Shown here: piece by piece, positions 34,540 through 45,977 of the stretch
How the letters are laid out: each line of letters opens with the position of its first letter
How positions within the stretch are numbered: the first letter of the stretch is position 1
NCBI GenBank assembly: GCA_021432605.1
Contig: MU271143.1
Location: 4,260,763 to 4,324,762 of the forward strand
Length of the DNA: 64,000 nucleotides
From: Coniochaeta sp. PMI_546
Lineage: Eukaryota; Ascomycota; Sordariomycetes; Coniochaetales; Coniochaetaceae
Direction of reading: 5' to 3'
Notes under the pieces: model-generated
Databases searched by the model: none
What the model was told of the DNA's origin: nothing
What the model saw: the letters and a program-made list of their open reading frames with translations, nothing else
Made by a program: the position numbers and the translations under genes

Positions 34540-36913
34540 TCATCGTTGCTTAACCGGCGGTGCATGTTCATCTATGTTTTTCGCTGTCCAGCCTGCTTCA
34601 AACATCTGGCCAGAGAACCAAAGTGGCTGGTCGGGTCTGTCGCTCATCTGGGCGATATGGACGTCGTGCGCTGTCAGATAAGGTTTCTTAGCCGTGGACG
34701 TTCCTTAACACTGTAGAAGTAAAGAGGTATCGGCATGGCTGAGGGGATATGAACAAGACGCACCGTCTTCTTGGATCTTGTATACGAGCGTCTTAACAAA
34801 GGCGACCTCCTCGGCACTCAGCTCGGCCATGGACTGCGCCGACGGACACGACCAGTCAAAGTCCTTTTGAAAGGGAACCCCACCTTTGCAAGCGTGGTGA
34901 AAATGTGCTAGGAGGTTCTTAGCCCCCTCGTTTAACTTCTGTACGCGGCCCGCGTCTGCATATCGCGTCTGTCGCTGGTTGTCAGACGCCCAGTACTCCA
35001 GTATGTTACCAGGAAAATCGAGGAGGCTAGTAACTCACAGGGTAATTGCGCTTCCGCGTCCATGAGAGCTCGTGGGTAAAAGCAAGCTCGTATCCTTGGA
35101 GGAGGACAAAAATGACAAGGAAGATGTGGAACCAGTTTTTGGTCCGGTTGGCTAGTACCATCTCCTCGAGTTCCTTGAGGATGCGGCCCTGTAGTGGCTT
35201 CAGAACGCGTTCCATAACGACGGCCGCTATTTGGAAGTCGATATAGGGTGGAGGGGCAATGAGGGAGGGTGGATTAAGTGGGTCAGGAAGCTTGTCGGCA
35301 TTGAGAGTCTCGGATCCGCAGCATTGCCAACCGCCCTCTATGAATCGTGCTGCGACCCAAAACTGTAAAAGGCTGCGGAAGAGGGCTTTCCTCTGGTGTT
35401 GTATGTAGAGTTAGCAAGTCGGGTACTCAATTAGTACCTTACGTAACGCAGGAGGGAGTGAGATCATGTAGACACGCACCTCGCATCGAGAAGTTGTATT
35501 ACAGTTTCTAGCGGCACCGATCACCAGACGAGTAATTTCGTCGAACTCCTGGAGGTAATGATCGAGATATACATCCAAACTTTCTTCTAGGTATGTGCGT
35601 ACCGAGGAGAGGGCTTCTTCGGCATTCGTCAACGCCCACGGCACAGCGTAGATGCTTCGGCCTCTGGAGTCGACCCCGTTAATATCATTTGGCGGGGCCT
35701 TAAATTCGCGTACCCTGAGGTGCAGAACAGTTCCGTAGCCCTGTGTCAGGTCGAGTATCTTGATCGGCGAATCAGCTGCCCACGTCTTCGGTTTATGGAA
35801 GTCGCCGTATTCTGGACCTGTAAGTTGTGGCGCAACAAATGAAGGTGAATGGTTGTTTGTCCGATATAGTGAACTGTCGACAATCTTATATCTGAAGCAA
35901 GGTATCCGGCTAACACTAAGTATGGCCCTCTGGCATGTCAAGCACGGCGCTTCTGGATCTCGGTTTAAAGGGTCTGGAAAACACTGCACCTGAGTTAGCG
36001 TTTTACTTTCTTTTGTCAGGGTTTTCTCGCTCTCAGTTCCCGGTTGGGAAAGTTAAGAACATTAGTACTGTGTGCAGAAACTTCAGAGTCTTACTCTTTT
36101 TCTTTTCTGACGGCACTGTATGCATCCTCGTATCCTCCTTGTAACAGTGGTGTCGTGGCGATCTGCAGGGTTGAGGCTCCTACGTTTAGGAGCCGGCTCT
36201 CGAGTTCGGGATGCGCGCCTATTTCGGCCTCTCGCCCTTCCGGGTACCTCAGACCATGTCGCCCCCCGTATAGATGAGGCCCCTTGTAAATGAGCGGTTT
36301 GGTTGACATCGCCCTCGTCAGGAAAAGATGTTGTGAGAAGGTAGCTAGTATGTGCGGTCGGTTCGACATCCGTGAAAGCGGCAAGGGAATGACCGGCAGA
36401 AGAGAACTTCAACAGATCATTGGGTTGACACTGAGTGCCAACGGAATAAGCTGATGAGGCTGGCCAGGGATTATCTATCTCGTCGGAGGCTAAGGTGCGG
36501 TACACGCTTGGGAACCAGGGGGAGAAAACGGCGCTACCTGGTTGGGCAGCAGGCTCCAGCTCACATGGCATTGTTACATTCACACCATGTTCAACCGTGT
36601 CGCTTAGCAAGGACAAATCAATCGGGTCATTCAGAAGAGATAAATCGAAAAGTTCGGGATTGTTTGCGATCGAAAACCCAAGGGCCTGCGATGCCGAATT
36701 TGTCGCATCGGTAGGAAGTAGATCGCCGTTGTGTGCTGACTGGGCGTATCCTTGCCGCTGTGGTGCATGGTTTGACCCGGAAAACGTGTCGACGCTTGGG
36801 GCAGCGTCCCCACAGGGCTCTAAGAGACTCAGTACAGGAACACCTAAGTCTAGTATATTCGCGGCATTCAGGACGGTCTCCCACTCGTCGTCGGTAAGCG
36901 GGGCGTGATCCAT
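34540..36913 (-). CDS. Zn(II)-cluster transcription factor with an internal, widely spaced Cys6 motif
   Basis: 681-aa regulator in five exons: 36095-36913, 35480-35989, 35039-35392, 34764-34995 and 34540-34670; introns of 105, 87, 43 and 93 bp, all in frame. The N-terminal 250 residues are acidic/Ser-rich and probably an activation region. A basic stretch (about 235-260) leads to six cysteines at 264, 267, 276, 289, 292 and 304, spacing wider than the canonical cluster but typical of one fungal C6 subfamily, followed by FRYKIVDSSLYR. The first intron splits the cluster after the third basic block. Downstream come ALFRSLLQFWVAARFIE, a hydrophobic helix ILFVI-like region, LNEGAKNLLAHFHHA and a C-terminal LWFSGQMFEAGW motif. 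The 43-bp intron is the least certain junction. Target genes are unknown. Confidence 0.85.
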
Positions 36914-38600
36914 TTTGCTGAGGATGGTATGATTCAATTCGAGGATCCCTAACCGATGTGGTCGGCCGAGCTGTCCTAACACTGATGGTCTCCTCGACCA
37001 TCAAATATAGACAAGCCGCGAGGCCTCATCGCAGTAAGCTCGGGCACCAACAGCTGCGGAGGAGTCGCAAATTCTTGCCTAATCAGGTTTTCGACGTTGA
37101 CCAGGGTGGCCGATGAAGGAAGTTGGCGGGCACTAGCCTAGAGTTACAGGGGCCACCGATGAGAGAAGATGGAGGGACGGGTTGGTGGCTGATTGGACTG
37201 GCCCAGCGCGGGAACTTCTGTCACCCAGTCCATATTTCCGCTGGTTAATCTACTACGCAGTACAATCTCGTCTCGCATCCCATCGTCACACTCATCGGTC
37301 CAGTCGCCGGAGGTTATATCGAACTGAAGATGGCTTCATCGTTCTTTCGGCCTTCTAGACTTAGTTCGTCTGGGATGGACCTCTCGTTCCAGAGCGGATG
37401 GCCTGCCCGAGAGGAAGACAAAATGACAGAGACTTGAGAGATCAGTAGGTATTTATAAGTCTAGTGGAAGCTCTGTAAATGTGTTCCGCGCAAATACATA
37501 GCAAAGAGTAGAAATCCAAGTGCCAGCACCAACGATGGAAAAGGATTGCCTTCAGACCGTGATCCGGCTTGAGGATACATCCGCTTGGTGTCCCAATTAT
37601 GAGAAGCCATACACTACATTGATCGCGAACAATGGTACGCTCCTCGTTACACCTAGCATTCATTCTCTGAAGTCTTTGATGCTAATCAAAGCGTACGCAG
37701 ATTTTTATGGTCAGTGGCCTGCCGCACGTGTGCTGGACACTACCTCTAGGGAACACAGTCGGTCATCGTCCCTTCATGTGGCCATTGCCTCGGAGACAGA
37801 TACCGAGGACTGCGGCAAACAGTCTGCCTTGGGCCCCTCTTCGACAAAGGCGGAAAATAGATAGCTTTAGGAACGGCATAATCCAATGCCATACTATAAA
37901 CTAAAGCAGGTTTGGAATTATGGAGGTATAGAAAGACAACAAAGATGTAGAAATTAATCGAGGGCTCAGAACTCACACAAGTGGTCGTATAACGCCATAA
38001 TACGGGCGATCACAGTTTTGCACCACCACCAGACACTCACCGCACATGTGATTGTGCAAATCTGTGAGTTGATAGATTGCAGACAACTTAGATGCAGAGA
38101 ATCGACGGTGTTATGGTGACAGAATGACGTTACAGCTCCTACTCCGCGCATACCCCTGGGCTTACCTGGGTACTCGGCTTCCTGATATGTCATCTGCAGC
38201 CGGTCTTTGCAAAATCCCGGATAGACGTCCTCCGCCTGACTCCCTTTCTTCTAATCGCCTTCATCATCTTCTACGGAGTCGAGGAGCGGGTTCCGTTCCC
38301 CGGGACTATCTGCCTGCTCCAGAATGCCAGCGCTGCTATGCCACCGCGTCCCCAGATCGCGTCCATATGTCTGTCTTCGAGGCTCTGTGCAAGACCGATC
38401 CCGCCTAGCGGCACCTCGCCACCGTGCGAGGCTGGTACCCGTGCAAATTAAGACAAAATCAACTTGAAAACTTAGGTCTGTTCAACACAAACATTACCAC
38501 ACACAAAACACACAGCAAATACTAGGTAGCAAGGGATATATCAAGCTGTAAAAGAAACCAGCCGCTCCACAGACGCAGACAACGTCTTGTGCACGGTATC
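36914..38600. other. Gene-poor 1.7-kb region
   Basis: Contains the promoter of the minus-strand regulator and the 3' flank of the NCS1 permease gene. An ATG frame of about 108 codons at 37538-37864 shows no recognised domain. Near 37,300 one frame reads VTLIGPVAGGYIE, faintly like an MFS antiporter motif, but it is too short to call. No RNA gene seen. Confidence 0.45.
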
Positions 38601-40777
38601 TTAGACTTTATCATCAATGACAACCACCTGCTCATTATCTTCCATCGACGGTGGCTGACCGTTCAGCGACTCAGTCTCGGATAGGAACGGCAGGTCGACG
38701 CCGAGGCCAGACACGGGAGAGAAGTAGTTCAGGGCCAGGAACACGACAAAGCTGATAGCCAGGCCGACGAGGAAGGTGAGGTTGTACAGGCGGGTCCAGT
38801 TGGTCCAGTTGGGCCCGGTGTACGCATTGACAGAGGCAGCCAGACCGGCTATAAGGTTGGTAAGAACTCAATCGATACTTGACAAGTGACAAAGGAGAGG
38901 AACATACGCAGAAGAGGCCACACGCCGGAAAAGAAGGCAACGAAGGCGCGCCAGTTAAAGCCGTGGCTGAACCAGTAGTGGGAGCTGGAATCGCCAATGT
39001 ACAGCTCGTTGACACGGAGCTTGTGCTTCCGGAGAACGTGGTAGTCGGCAAGCATAACGCCCCTGGTTTGTTAGTAAACATAATAGAAAAGGCGCGGAGA
39101 CAATTGTCAGACTGTGTCAAAAACTTACGTTGCAGGAGCCATGAAGACACCGAAGCCGCTGAGCACGGACAGGAACTTGGTCGCAGTGCTGATGAGCTGC
39201 CATGGTCTAGGGACATGTTAGAGGAGTAGCTCTTGTTTGACAGGTGTACGAGGGTTAGAGAGAACATACTGGACGGCGATACCGATGCAGGCCATGATGT
39301 AGCTGCCGCGCACAATGTTGATATACTTGGGACTCAGACCAGCCATGTCCATGCCAGTGGAGACGGAGTTGAGAACTACGGAGATCTGACCAGGGAAAGT
39401 ATCAACAACTGTATCTCCAAAAGAGTAACCTCGGTACGACTTACGGAGAACTGGGACGCAGCACAACCAAGTGCGCCAAAGAAGACACCGGCGCGTGCAC
39501 CAGAACTCGAGTGATAGTACTCCTGGATATCTGCCAAGAGGTAGATGGGATTCCAGACAAGGTCACCTCCTAGGATGTCGTGTGAGGCACTGGTGACAAT
39601 AATGCCAATAGCTGCCGTGACAGTGATGGTGAGAGGAGCAGCAAGTAGCTGCGACAAGGTCGGAGCAAAGCGGCGATCGGCATAACGTGTCCAGTCGGAC
39701 TGGCCCAGTGTGCCGGCACCCCACGCGCCGAGAATGGCAGTGATGCCAAACATGAAGCTCCAGCCGATGTTGTCGGCGGTACCTGGTTCGTGAAACATAC
39801 TGCCAATGCCGCCGGCCTGTGAAACACTCCATGCCAGGCAGCCAAAGGCCGAGCCAGCAAAGAGAACGAAGCAGAGGACGAAAGGTTTCTGCAGCTTCTC
39901 TGGCTTAATCAGAACGCCGGGGATAAAGGCAGCCATCCAGATGACCAGACCAATAAAATCTTTGGTCTCAAGATGTGCTCCCTTGGCAAAGTGGTTGTTC
40001 ATGTGTGCGAGTCCTGGAATCATGGCACCAAACATGACACGAGTGGCCTGGCCACCCCAGAAAGCCTGCATGCCGAACCACATGCAAGCAACAAAAATAC
40101 GAAGAATAACCGGGACTGTGCGCCTTGTCAGCTTGTGGTATGTGGGAATGTCACAAGTTGCACATATACAGTTAACTCACAGTAGGCACCGCGCATGCCC
40201 CATGCCGAACGGCTTGATACAGTGAAGCCGATGTGGTGAACCTCGCCCAGCCAGCCGCAGGCGACAGCCAGGAAGCCGGTAAGAATACCCCCGATAGCCT
40301 GGGTATAATCAGCAACCTAGCTATCATAAGCGGAATCGGAAATCATGGCTTAACTCACAACCGTACCAATGGCCTGCTGGGGGCTGAGACCATATGACAG
40401 AAGGGTGCTACCGGTTGACCAGGCCGAGATGCACGAACCAGAGACAGTCCAGTAGCCTGGAAGACAGCATCTTGAGTATACCATCAACTGAACACAGCGT
40501 AAGGGATACATAATACGCACCAAAGTATGACCAGATGCCGTAAGTACGACGGTCAGGCGGGATGGGAATCAAGTCCCGGTTACACCACGTGGTGTTTTCG
40601 TAGTTGGAGTTCTCATCCTTAGGCCTGAAGTAATTCTGTTAGGCATACATTACTTCCATGTTAGGATGCAGAAAATATGTCCACAAGATGACGAATGTAC
40701 AGAGTAATGAAGATCACACATATGGGGTGAACTCACACTTCAAGCCGTTTCTTGATCGTCGGCCAGTCGAGCCCCAT
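38601..40777 (-). CDS. NCS1-family permease (nucleobase/hydantoin/allantoin/thiamine-type symporter)
   Basis: 542-aa plasma-membrane cation symporter. Nine exons: 40737-40777, 40521-40624, 40359-40456, 40181-40298, 39445-40115, 39270-39385, 39129-39206, 38908-39062 and 38601-38848; all phases agree. The N-terminus has KKRLEVP then CNRDLIPIPPDRRTYG, followed by SGSCISAWSTGSTLLSYGLSPQQAI (helix 1, substrate region), FFGALGCAASQF, SVVLNSVSTGMDMAGLSPKYIN and WRAFVAFFSGVWPLLPGL, all standard NCS1 landmarks; about 12 spans. The C-terminal tail is acidic and cytosolic. It is divergent to an aldo-keto reductase and close to a hydantoinase fusion; bacterial Mhp1 of this family imports hydantoins, so an amide-ring substrate is a reasonable inference. 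Confidence 0.93.
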
Positions 40778-41503
40778 TTTCGGTCTATTTGACAGTGTCG
40801 TAGGGACAGAGTCGGTGAGATGGCAAACAGAAACCAGCTGCGAAGAGCAACAGAGTTGGTGGCAGCTTTGATAAATCGGCGAGTCGAAGAAACCGTGCAA
40901 GAACAGCGCTCCTTCGGTGGGGTACTGAGGAGAAGCCGACGACCTTTTATGTAACTTTGTTTATCATCGCCAGTCTGCCGAGTCTGATTAGATAGACCAG
41001 GTTGGCTGACCGCTGTGGTACAGAAGAGGTACCAATAAAACGAGGCGTCGAACTATCTCTCACCATGCTGTACTACAACTTGATTGTGTTTCTCGTGCTG
41101 GTATCTTTATCACGCTCCCTTTTCTATCGTGTCACCCAATTTTGGTTACACGCTTTGGGGCCTGTCTCTATCCTTGAAAATAGGACATGCTTATCTGAAG
41201 TACGTTGTGTGACCCACAGTCTATCTTGCACTACCTGCATCCGCGTGGAAGTTGGCCGATCTCGGTAGACTCCACCCGGATGGTTGACCTAGCTTGTAAG
41301 TGCGAGATGGAGCTGTCTTCGGTCAACTAGACCACACGCACTAATAGCCGATAGCATGTGGACAAGACCTGCCCGACTGTTTATTTGCATAGATCTGCAT
41401 ATAGAATAAAGTTATTGATTGTGCAGCCCAAGGCTATTGCTCCCGCTGTTTGGGGAGCTTTCTCAATCTAATCCAACTTTCCACACTACCGACAAAGTTC
41501 ACA
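40778..41503. promoter_or_regulatory. Divergent promoter between NCS1 permease and aldo-keto reductase genes
   Basis: About 726 bp between head-to-head starts. A TAACGAT search by eye gave no hit here, unlike the regulator promoter at 46.5-46.9 kb. No coding frame supported. Confidence 0.5.
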
Positions 41504-42648
41504 ATGTCAAAGACGTCTTTCCCCCTCAACAACGGGCTTTCCATCCCGGCCGTTGGTCTCGGCACCTGGCAGTCCAAGCCCAAGGAGGTGCAGGATGCCG
41601 TCAAGTTTGCCATCCAGCATGGTTACCGGCACATTGATACTGCCCTCAACTATGGCAACGAAAAGGACGTTGGCGAGGGTATCCGCGCGTCGGGTGTGCC
41701 CCGCGGAGATATATGGGTGACGACCAAGCTGGATAACCCATGGCACCACCGGGTGGCAGAGGGTTTTGCTAAGTCTTTGGGTGACCTCGATATTGGCTAC
41801 ATTGACTTATACCTGATGCACTTTCCTTGCTCGACTGATCCCGAAGACAGTACGAAGCATCTCCCTGACTGGGACTACGTCAAGACATGGCAGGAAATGC
41901 AAAAACTGCTGGATACAGGGAAGGTTAAGTCCATTGGCGTGTCTAACTTTCAGATTCGCCATCTTGAGAAGCTCTTGGCCGACCCCTCCTGCAAGATCGT
42001 GCCGGCCGTCAACCAGATTGAGGTAAGTCACCACAATATACTACCACGGCTGTAAGGTCATGTGAATGGTTCAACTAATTTGGTAACATAGCTTCATCCC
42101 AGTAATCCGTCGTATGTGTCGTTTCCTCTGTCATCTTGCAACAAAGCATCAAAAAAGGAAAAAAAAAAGAAAGAAAAGTACACAATCTACGGCAATCTGA
42201 CGCGCAGATAATTAGACCTAAGCTCCTCGACTACTGCAAATCCAAGGGCATCCACTGCATGGCCTACTCCTGCCTCGGTGGCACGATTGGCTCACCCATC
42301 AACAACTCTGGTCCCCTCCTGGAAGATCCAGCTATTTTCGAAGTTGCCACGGCCAAGGATAAGACGCCCCAGCAGGTTGTGTAAGTTTCAATACTGAACT
42401 GTAAGAGTCTCGGGTGACAAAAAACGCAGACTAATAAAGCTTGGAACAGTCTGATGTGGGGTCTCCTGCGTGGCACCAGCATCATCCCCAAGAGCATTAC
42501 TCCCTCTCGCATTGCGCAGAACTTTGAACTGGATGGTTGGACGATGACGCCAGAAGAGATCAAGAAGATCAGTGGCGTGCAGACACGCTTCAAGGTGGTG
42601 GAAGACAGCTGGATGCCCATCAAGGTGTTCTTTGGTGACGACGAATAG
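41504..42648 (+). CDS. Aldo-keto reductase
   Basis: 300-aa NADPH-dependent (beta/alpha)8 oxidoreductase reducing aldehydes or ketones. Exons 41504-42022, 42092-42111 (only 20 nt), 42216-42380 and 42450-42648. The 20-nt exon restores QIELHPSNPSPKLLDYCKSKG, matching the family. The catalytic tetrad positions are seen as Asp/Tyr in HIDTALNYGNE, Lys in TTKLDNPW and His in LMHFP; cofactor motifs are GVSNFQIRHL and IIPKSITPSRIAQNF. Length fits the AKR superfamily (about 300-320). Divergent from the NCS1 permease and convergent with the hydantoinase fusion, so it probably processes a carbonyl intermediate of the same pathway. Confidence 0.93.
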
Positions 42649-42881
42649 CGCAGGATGTATATAGCTTTACCACAAACACAATTTGAATCGCAAATCTAAG
42701 ACTCCAAGAACGAGCAAAAGCAAGACACAATTACGGAGAGACAAAGTTAATAGAATTCCACTTATACAGCACAAGGAACTACTTCTAGAGCATGTAGCCG
42801 GAAATATATCAGAATCAGTATATATATTACTTTGAACATGGTGCCTACAGATAACCATTTGTGTAACTATCAAACTAAAAT

Positions 42882-45800
42882 TCACTGGTCGTACTCATCA
42901 ATGACACTGACGGGCTTGACGTACGAGCCCAGCGGAGAAAATTTGAGATGGTTAAAGCCAAAACCCTTCGGGCCGCCGATATCGATGCCGCGCTGGGTGC
43001 CAGTCCACCGATCACTTGCTGCAATACCAATGACAATTACCAGCAGGCCATACCTGTAATCCTGAGTGCCGATAGCTTCGCCACTCTGCGCATCAATCAC
43101 GGAGATGAGGTCAGGCACCAGTGCAATAACATCGTCCTGCGTCTCAGTAGGCTTGCCAGAACCAGCCAGGTCTTTATCACCAGTGTAGTCCTCAGGCACA
43201 CAAATGACGCCAATGTTCTCGTTCTTAAACGGAATTTTAACACGGCCAACAAACTCCTGCTTCTCCGTACCGGTGGGAACGAGAGCATTGGACTCGACGG
43301 CGCCTGCAACCTCACCGCCCTCAATAATACATTCACCGTAGATGTGGCCCGTGCGAAGGGTACGCTGGACACCGACAATTTTGCCCTTCCAGAGCACTCT
43401 CGCGCTCTTCGCACCGCCGCACTCGTCAATGATGGACTCGGCAACAGAGTCGACACGGTTGTTCCGGCGAGCACGGTCAACGGCACGGCCGATGCGCCAT
43501 GCCTGTGAGATGGTATGCTGAACAGCCCATCGCTTGGTCTCGTCACCAGTCACAGGACCTTCGGCACATCCTGTGTGGGAACCCATTTGACTAAGGGCTG
43601 CACGCATGACGTTCTCCGCCTGGAGGTCGGACTTGGCGCTGGTCATGGTCACCACGTTTCCGTTGCCATCGCTCATCGCGATAGGGCACCACACCGGCGA
43701 CCGCTCATTGAAGACAACTGGTGTCGTCTGCCACTTGGTGGGATACGCGCGGCCCATCCAGTCGGCATCCACAACAGGCAGATCCATGATGGTGCTGGCG
43801 CCGAGGATCATGCTCTGGATTCCATTTCCACCACCAATCTCAATTGAGATCATGTGCGTAGGGCCGGAGCCGCCTTCTAGCTTGACCATTTTAGCCAACT
43901 CGTATTGAGCGCCCTGCATCTCGTCGGCTGGGAGCTTCTCGATGCCAACAGATGGTGATCCCATACCACCTCCAGTGTACACAGATGCGTTTTCTTCCAG
44001 GTCGTCTGGGTTGACAACACGGACAACGGCGCCATTACGGAGCATCTCACGCATTCGGATCATGTGTGGGTATGACGAGCCACCACCGCCGGTGCCAAGG
44101 ATATAGCATCCAGAAGCAATCCAGTATAAGTCGGTCTCGTTGACGAACCATTCGCGGTTGCGGACAGTGGGGCGGTATGTGTTAATGTCCACAGACAAGG
44201 GTCCCTTGTCCGGAACGGGCTTCTCTCCATTGGCTTCCGACGCAAGATTGGCTGTTTTCTCGTACTCATCCATACTCGCACTGCTGTCACACTCGGAGTC
44301 ATCTTCCCTTGCTGCCAGGCTGGTAGACGATTCCGATAATGAAACACGGCTGTAGTCAAAATCTCCTGCCGCACGAACAATGAAGCGTGACTTATTGGAG
44401 ACGTACTGCAATGGCAGGGTTTCCATCTCGACAATCTTGACCGTCTCTTTGGATGCACCGGCAGTAACAGTGCGCTCAACTACATCTGCACAGATAGTGT
44501 TGAGAAGGTCCGAGGCCGTGGTACCCTCGGTAGACTTGACGGTGTCGATAACAGCGCTGACACGAGCAATTGCAGCACCGATGGCGTTCGCAACACCGGC
44601 CCACCGAGGTTTGATCACACGACTAGCACCGAGAAGTGTATCCGGGGCGATAACAGCGCCACCACCCACAAGTAGAACCGGGAGATCTGCTGGTGAAGTC
44701 TTCATTGTGTCAATGATCTTTTCGAGTTTCTGTCGGATGATCACCTGGCATTCGGCGAGCTCAGCCTCAGTGAGCCTTCCCTGGACCAGAGAGCTGTCTC
44801 CAATTTCAGTTGCGGCACCAGACAGAACTGTACAGTCGGTTGTTGTCATGACATCCCCCCCGAAAACAACGGCCTCCCTTGTGAGCTTGTAGCCAACACT
44901 GTCAGGACCGACAGTTATGCGTGAATCGGGTGCTGACGTATTCCGCCTAACGATGGAGCCACCGCCAAGACCGATGCTTTTAATGTCGGGGCATGAGAAG
45001 TTCATGCGGACTCCAGCAAGATCACTGTAGGCGGCCTGCTGGCGGGGGAAGCCGTTTGCTTGCAACAATCCGACATCGGACGTGGTGCCGCCAATGTCGA
45101 CGACCATAATGGCCTCGTCAAGACCGTCATTGCCCACCAGAAACGCTGCACCGCGCATACTGTTTGTAGGGCCGCTGGAGAATGTCCGGATGGGGAGTCG
45201 TGCTGCCATATCACCCGACATGATGGTGCCGTCATTCTGAGTTATAAAGACCGGGCACTTGAGCCCGAGCTTCTGTACCGGATCCTGGAAGGAACGGATG
45301 GTCCTGCGAGCAAACGACAGAATAGCTGCGTTGAGTATGGCTGCATTCTCCCGCTCCACGAACCCCAAGTTCGCAACCTCTTTGGATAGAACAATGTCAC
45401 ATCCAGCTGGCATGGCATCGCGCACGATATCAGCTGCACGTTCTTCCTGGCGCTGGACTGTGTCGATGGGGCTGAATACGCCACAAATGACAACGCTCTT
45501 AATGTTCTTGGCGGCGATCGCCGCGCACTCTGCCCGGATAGCTGACTCGTCGATATCGCCAATCAGAGATCCGTCGACCTCGAGACCGCCGGGGAGGAGT
45601 GCATAGTGCCGCAGGACCAGCTCGCGCATGTCATCAGGCCAGTCAATGCACGGAGGTGAGTGCTTAGAGAAGGGGCCACACAGTCTCAACACCGCGACAG
45701 GCGACAAGCGGCGAGCATCACGCTCCACAACGGCGTTGACAAAGTGTGTTGTGCCAATCGTGACGCTAGCGACATCTTCAGCGGCCACACCAGCCGACGC

Positions 45801-45977
45801 CATCATCGTGGTAATCGCTTCACTGATGCCGTGGCTGGGGTTGGTTGTTGTCGGTGCTTTGTGCCATGCAACAATACCCTTGTCCGTCTCATGAGCGCGG
45901 GTAGGGTCGAGGATGACACCATCTGTATTGGTGCCGCCGACATCGACGCCGACACGTAAACGACTCGGAGAGGCCAT
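42882..45977 (-). CDS. Hydantoinase/oxoprolinase (HyuA-type) fused to a DUF917 domain
   Basis: 1031-aa intronless protein. Residues about 7-180 form the HyuA_N domain starting VGVDVGGTNTDGV, an ASKHA-type phosphate-1 loop; about 200-500 is the hydantoinase A/oxoprolinase core with VVDIGGTTSDVG, LGGGSIV and VLLVGGGAVIAP. A Ser/Glu-rich linker (about 560-610) joins a C-terminal DUF917 domain (about 620-1020), beginning REWFVNETDLYWIASGCYILGTGGGGS. The HyuB half of classical 5-oxoprolinase is absent. Known relatives hydrolyse cyclic amides (hydantoins, 5-oxoproline) with ATP. The gene lies between an aldo-keto reductase and a divergently read regulator. It is most likely cytosolic, opening the ring of whatever the NCS1 permease imports; that pairing is inferred. 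Confidence 0.95.
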   Translation of the reverse strand: MASPSRLRVGVDVGGTNTDGVILDPTRAHETDKGIVAWHKAPTTTNPSHGISEAITTMMASAGVAAEDVASVTIGTTHFVNAVVERDARRLSPVAVLRLCGPFSKHSPPCIDWPDDMRELVLRHYALLPGGLEVDGSLIGDIDESAIRAECAAIAAKNIKSVVICGVFSPIDTVQRQEERAADIVRDAMPAGCDIVLSKEVANLGFVERENAAILNAAILSFARRTIRSFQDPVQKLGLKCPVFITQNDGTIMSGDMAARLPIRTFSSGPTNSMRGAAFLVGNDGLDEAIMVVDIGGTTSDVGLLQANGFPRQQAAYSDLAGVRMNFSCPDIKSIGLGGGSIVRRNTSAPDSRITVGPDSVGYKLTREAVVFGGDVMTTTDCTVLSGAATEIGDSSLVQGRLTEAELAECQVIIRQKLEKIIDTMKTSPADLPVLLVGGGAVIAPDTLLGASRVIKPRWAGVANAIGAAIARVSAVIDTVKSTEGTTASDLLNTICADVVERTVTAGASKETVKIVEMETLPLQYVSNKSRFIVRAAGDFDYSRVSLSESSTSLAAREDDSECDSSASMDEYEKTANLASEANGEKPVPDKGPLSVDINTYRPTVRNREWFVNETDLYWIASGCYILGTGGGGSSYPHMIRMREMLRNGAVVRVVNPDDLEENASVYTGGGMGSPSVGIEKLPADEMQGAQYELAKMVKLEGGSGPTHMISIEIGGGNGIQSMILGASTIMDLPVVDADWMGRAYPTKWQTTPVVFNERSPVWCPIAMSDGNGNVVTMTSAKSDLQAENVMRAALSQMGSHTGCAEGPVTGDETKRWAVQHTISQAWRIGRAVDRARRNNRVDSVAESIIDECGGAKSARVLWKGKIVGVQRTLRTGHIYGECIIEGGEVAGAVESNALVPTGTEKQEFVGRVKIPFKNENIGVICVPEDYTGDKDLAGSGKPTETQDDVIALVPDLISVIDAQSGEAIGTQDYRYGLLVIVIGIAASDRWTGTQRGIDIGGPKGFGFNHLKFSPLGSYVKPVSVIDEYDQ

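Noticed and set aside
37538-37864. 108-codon frame starting MEKDCLQ
   Set aside because: No domain or composition evidence; recorded only as part of the gene-poor region.
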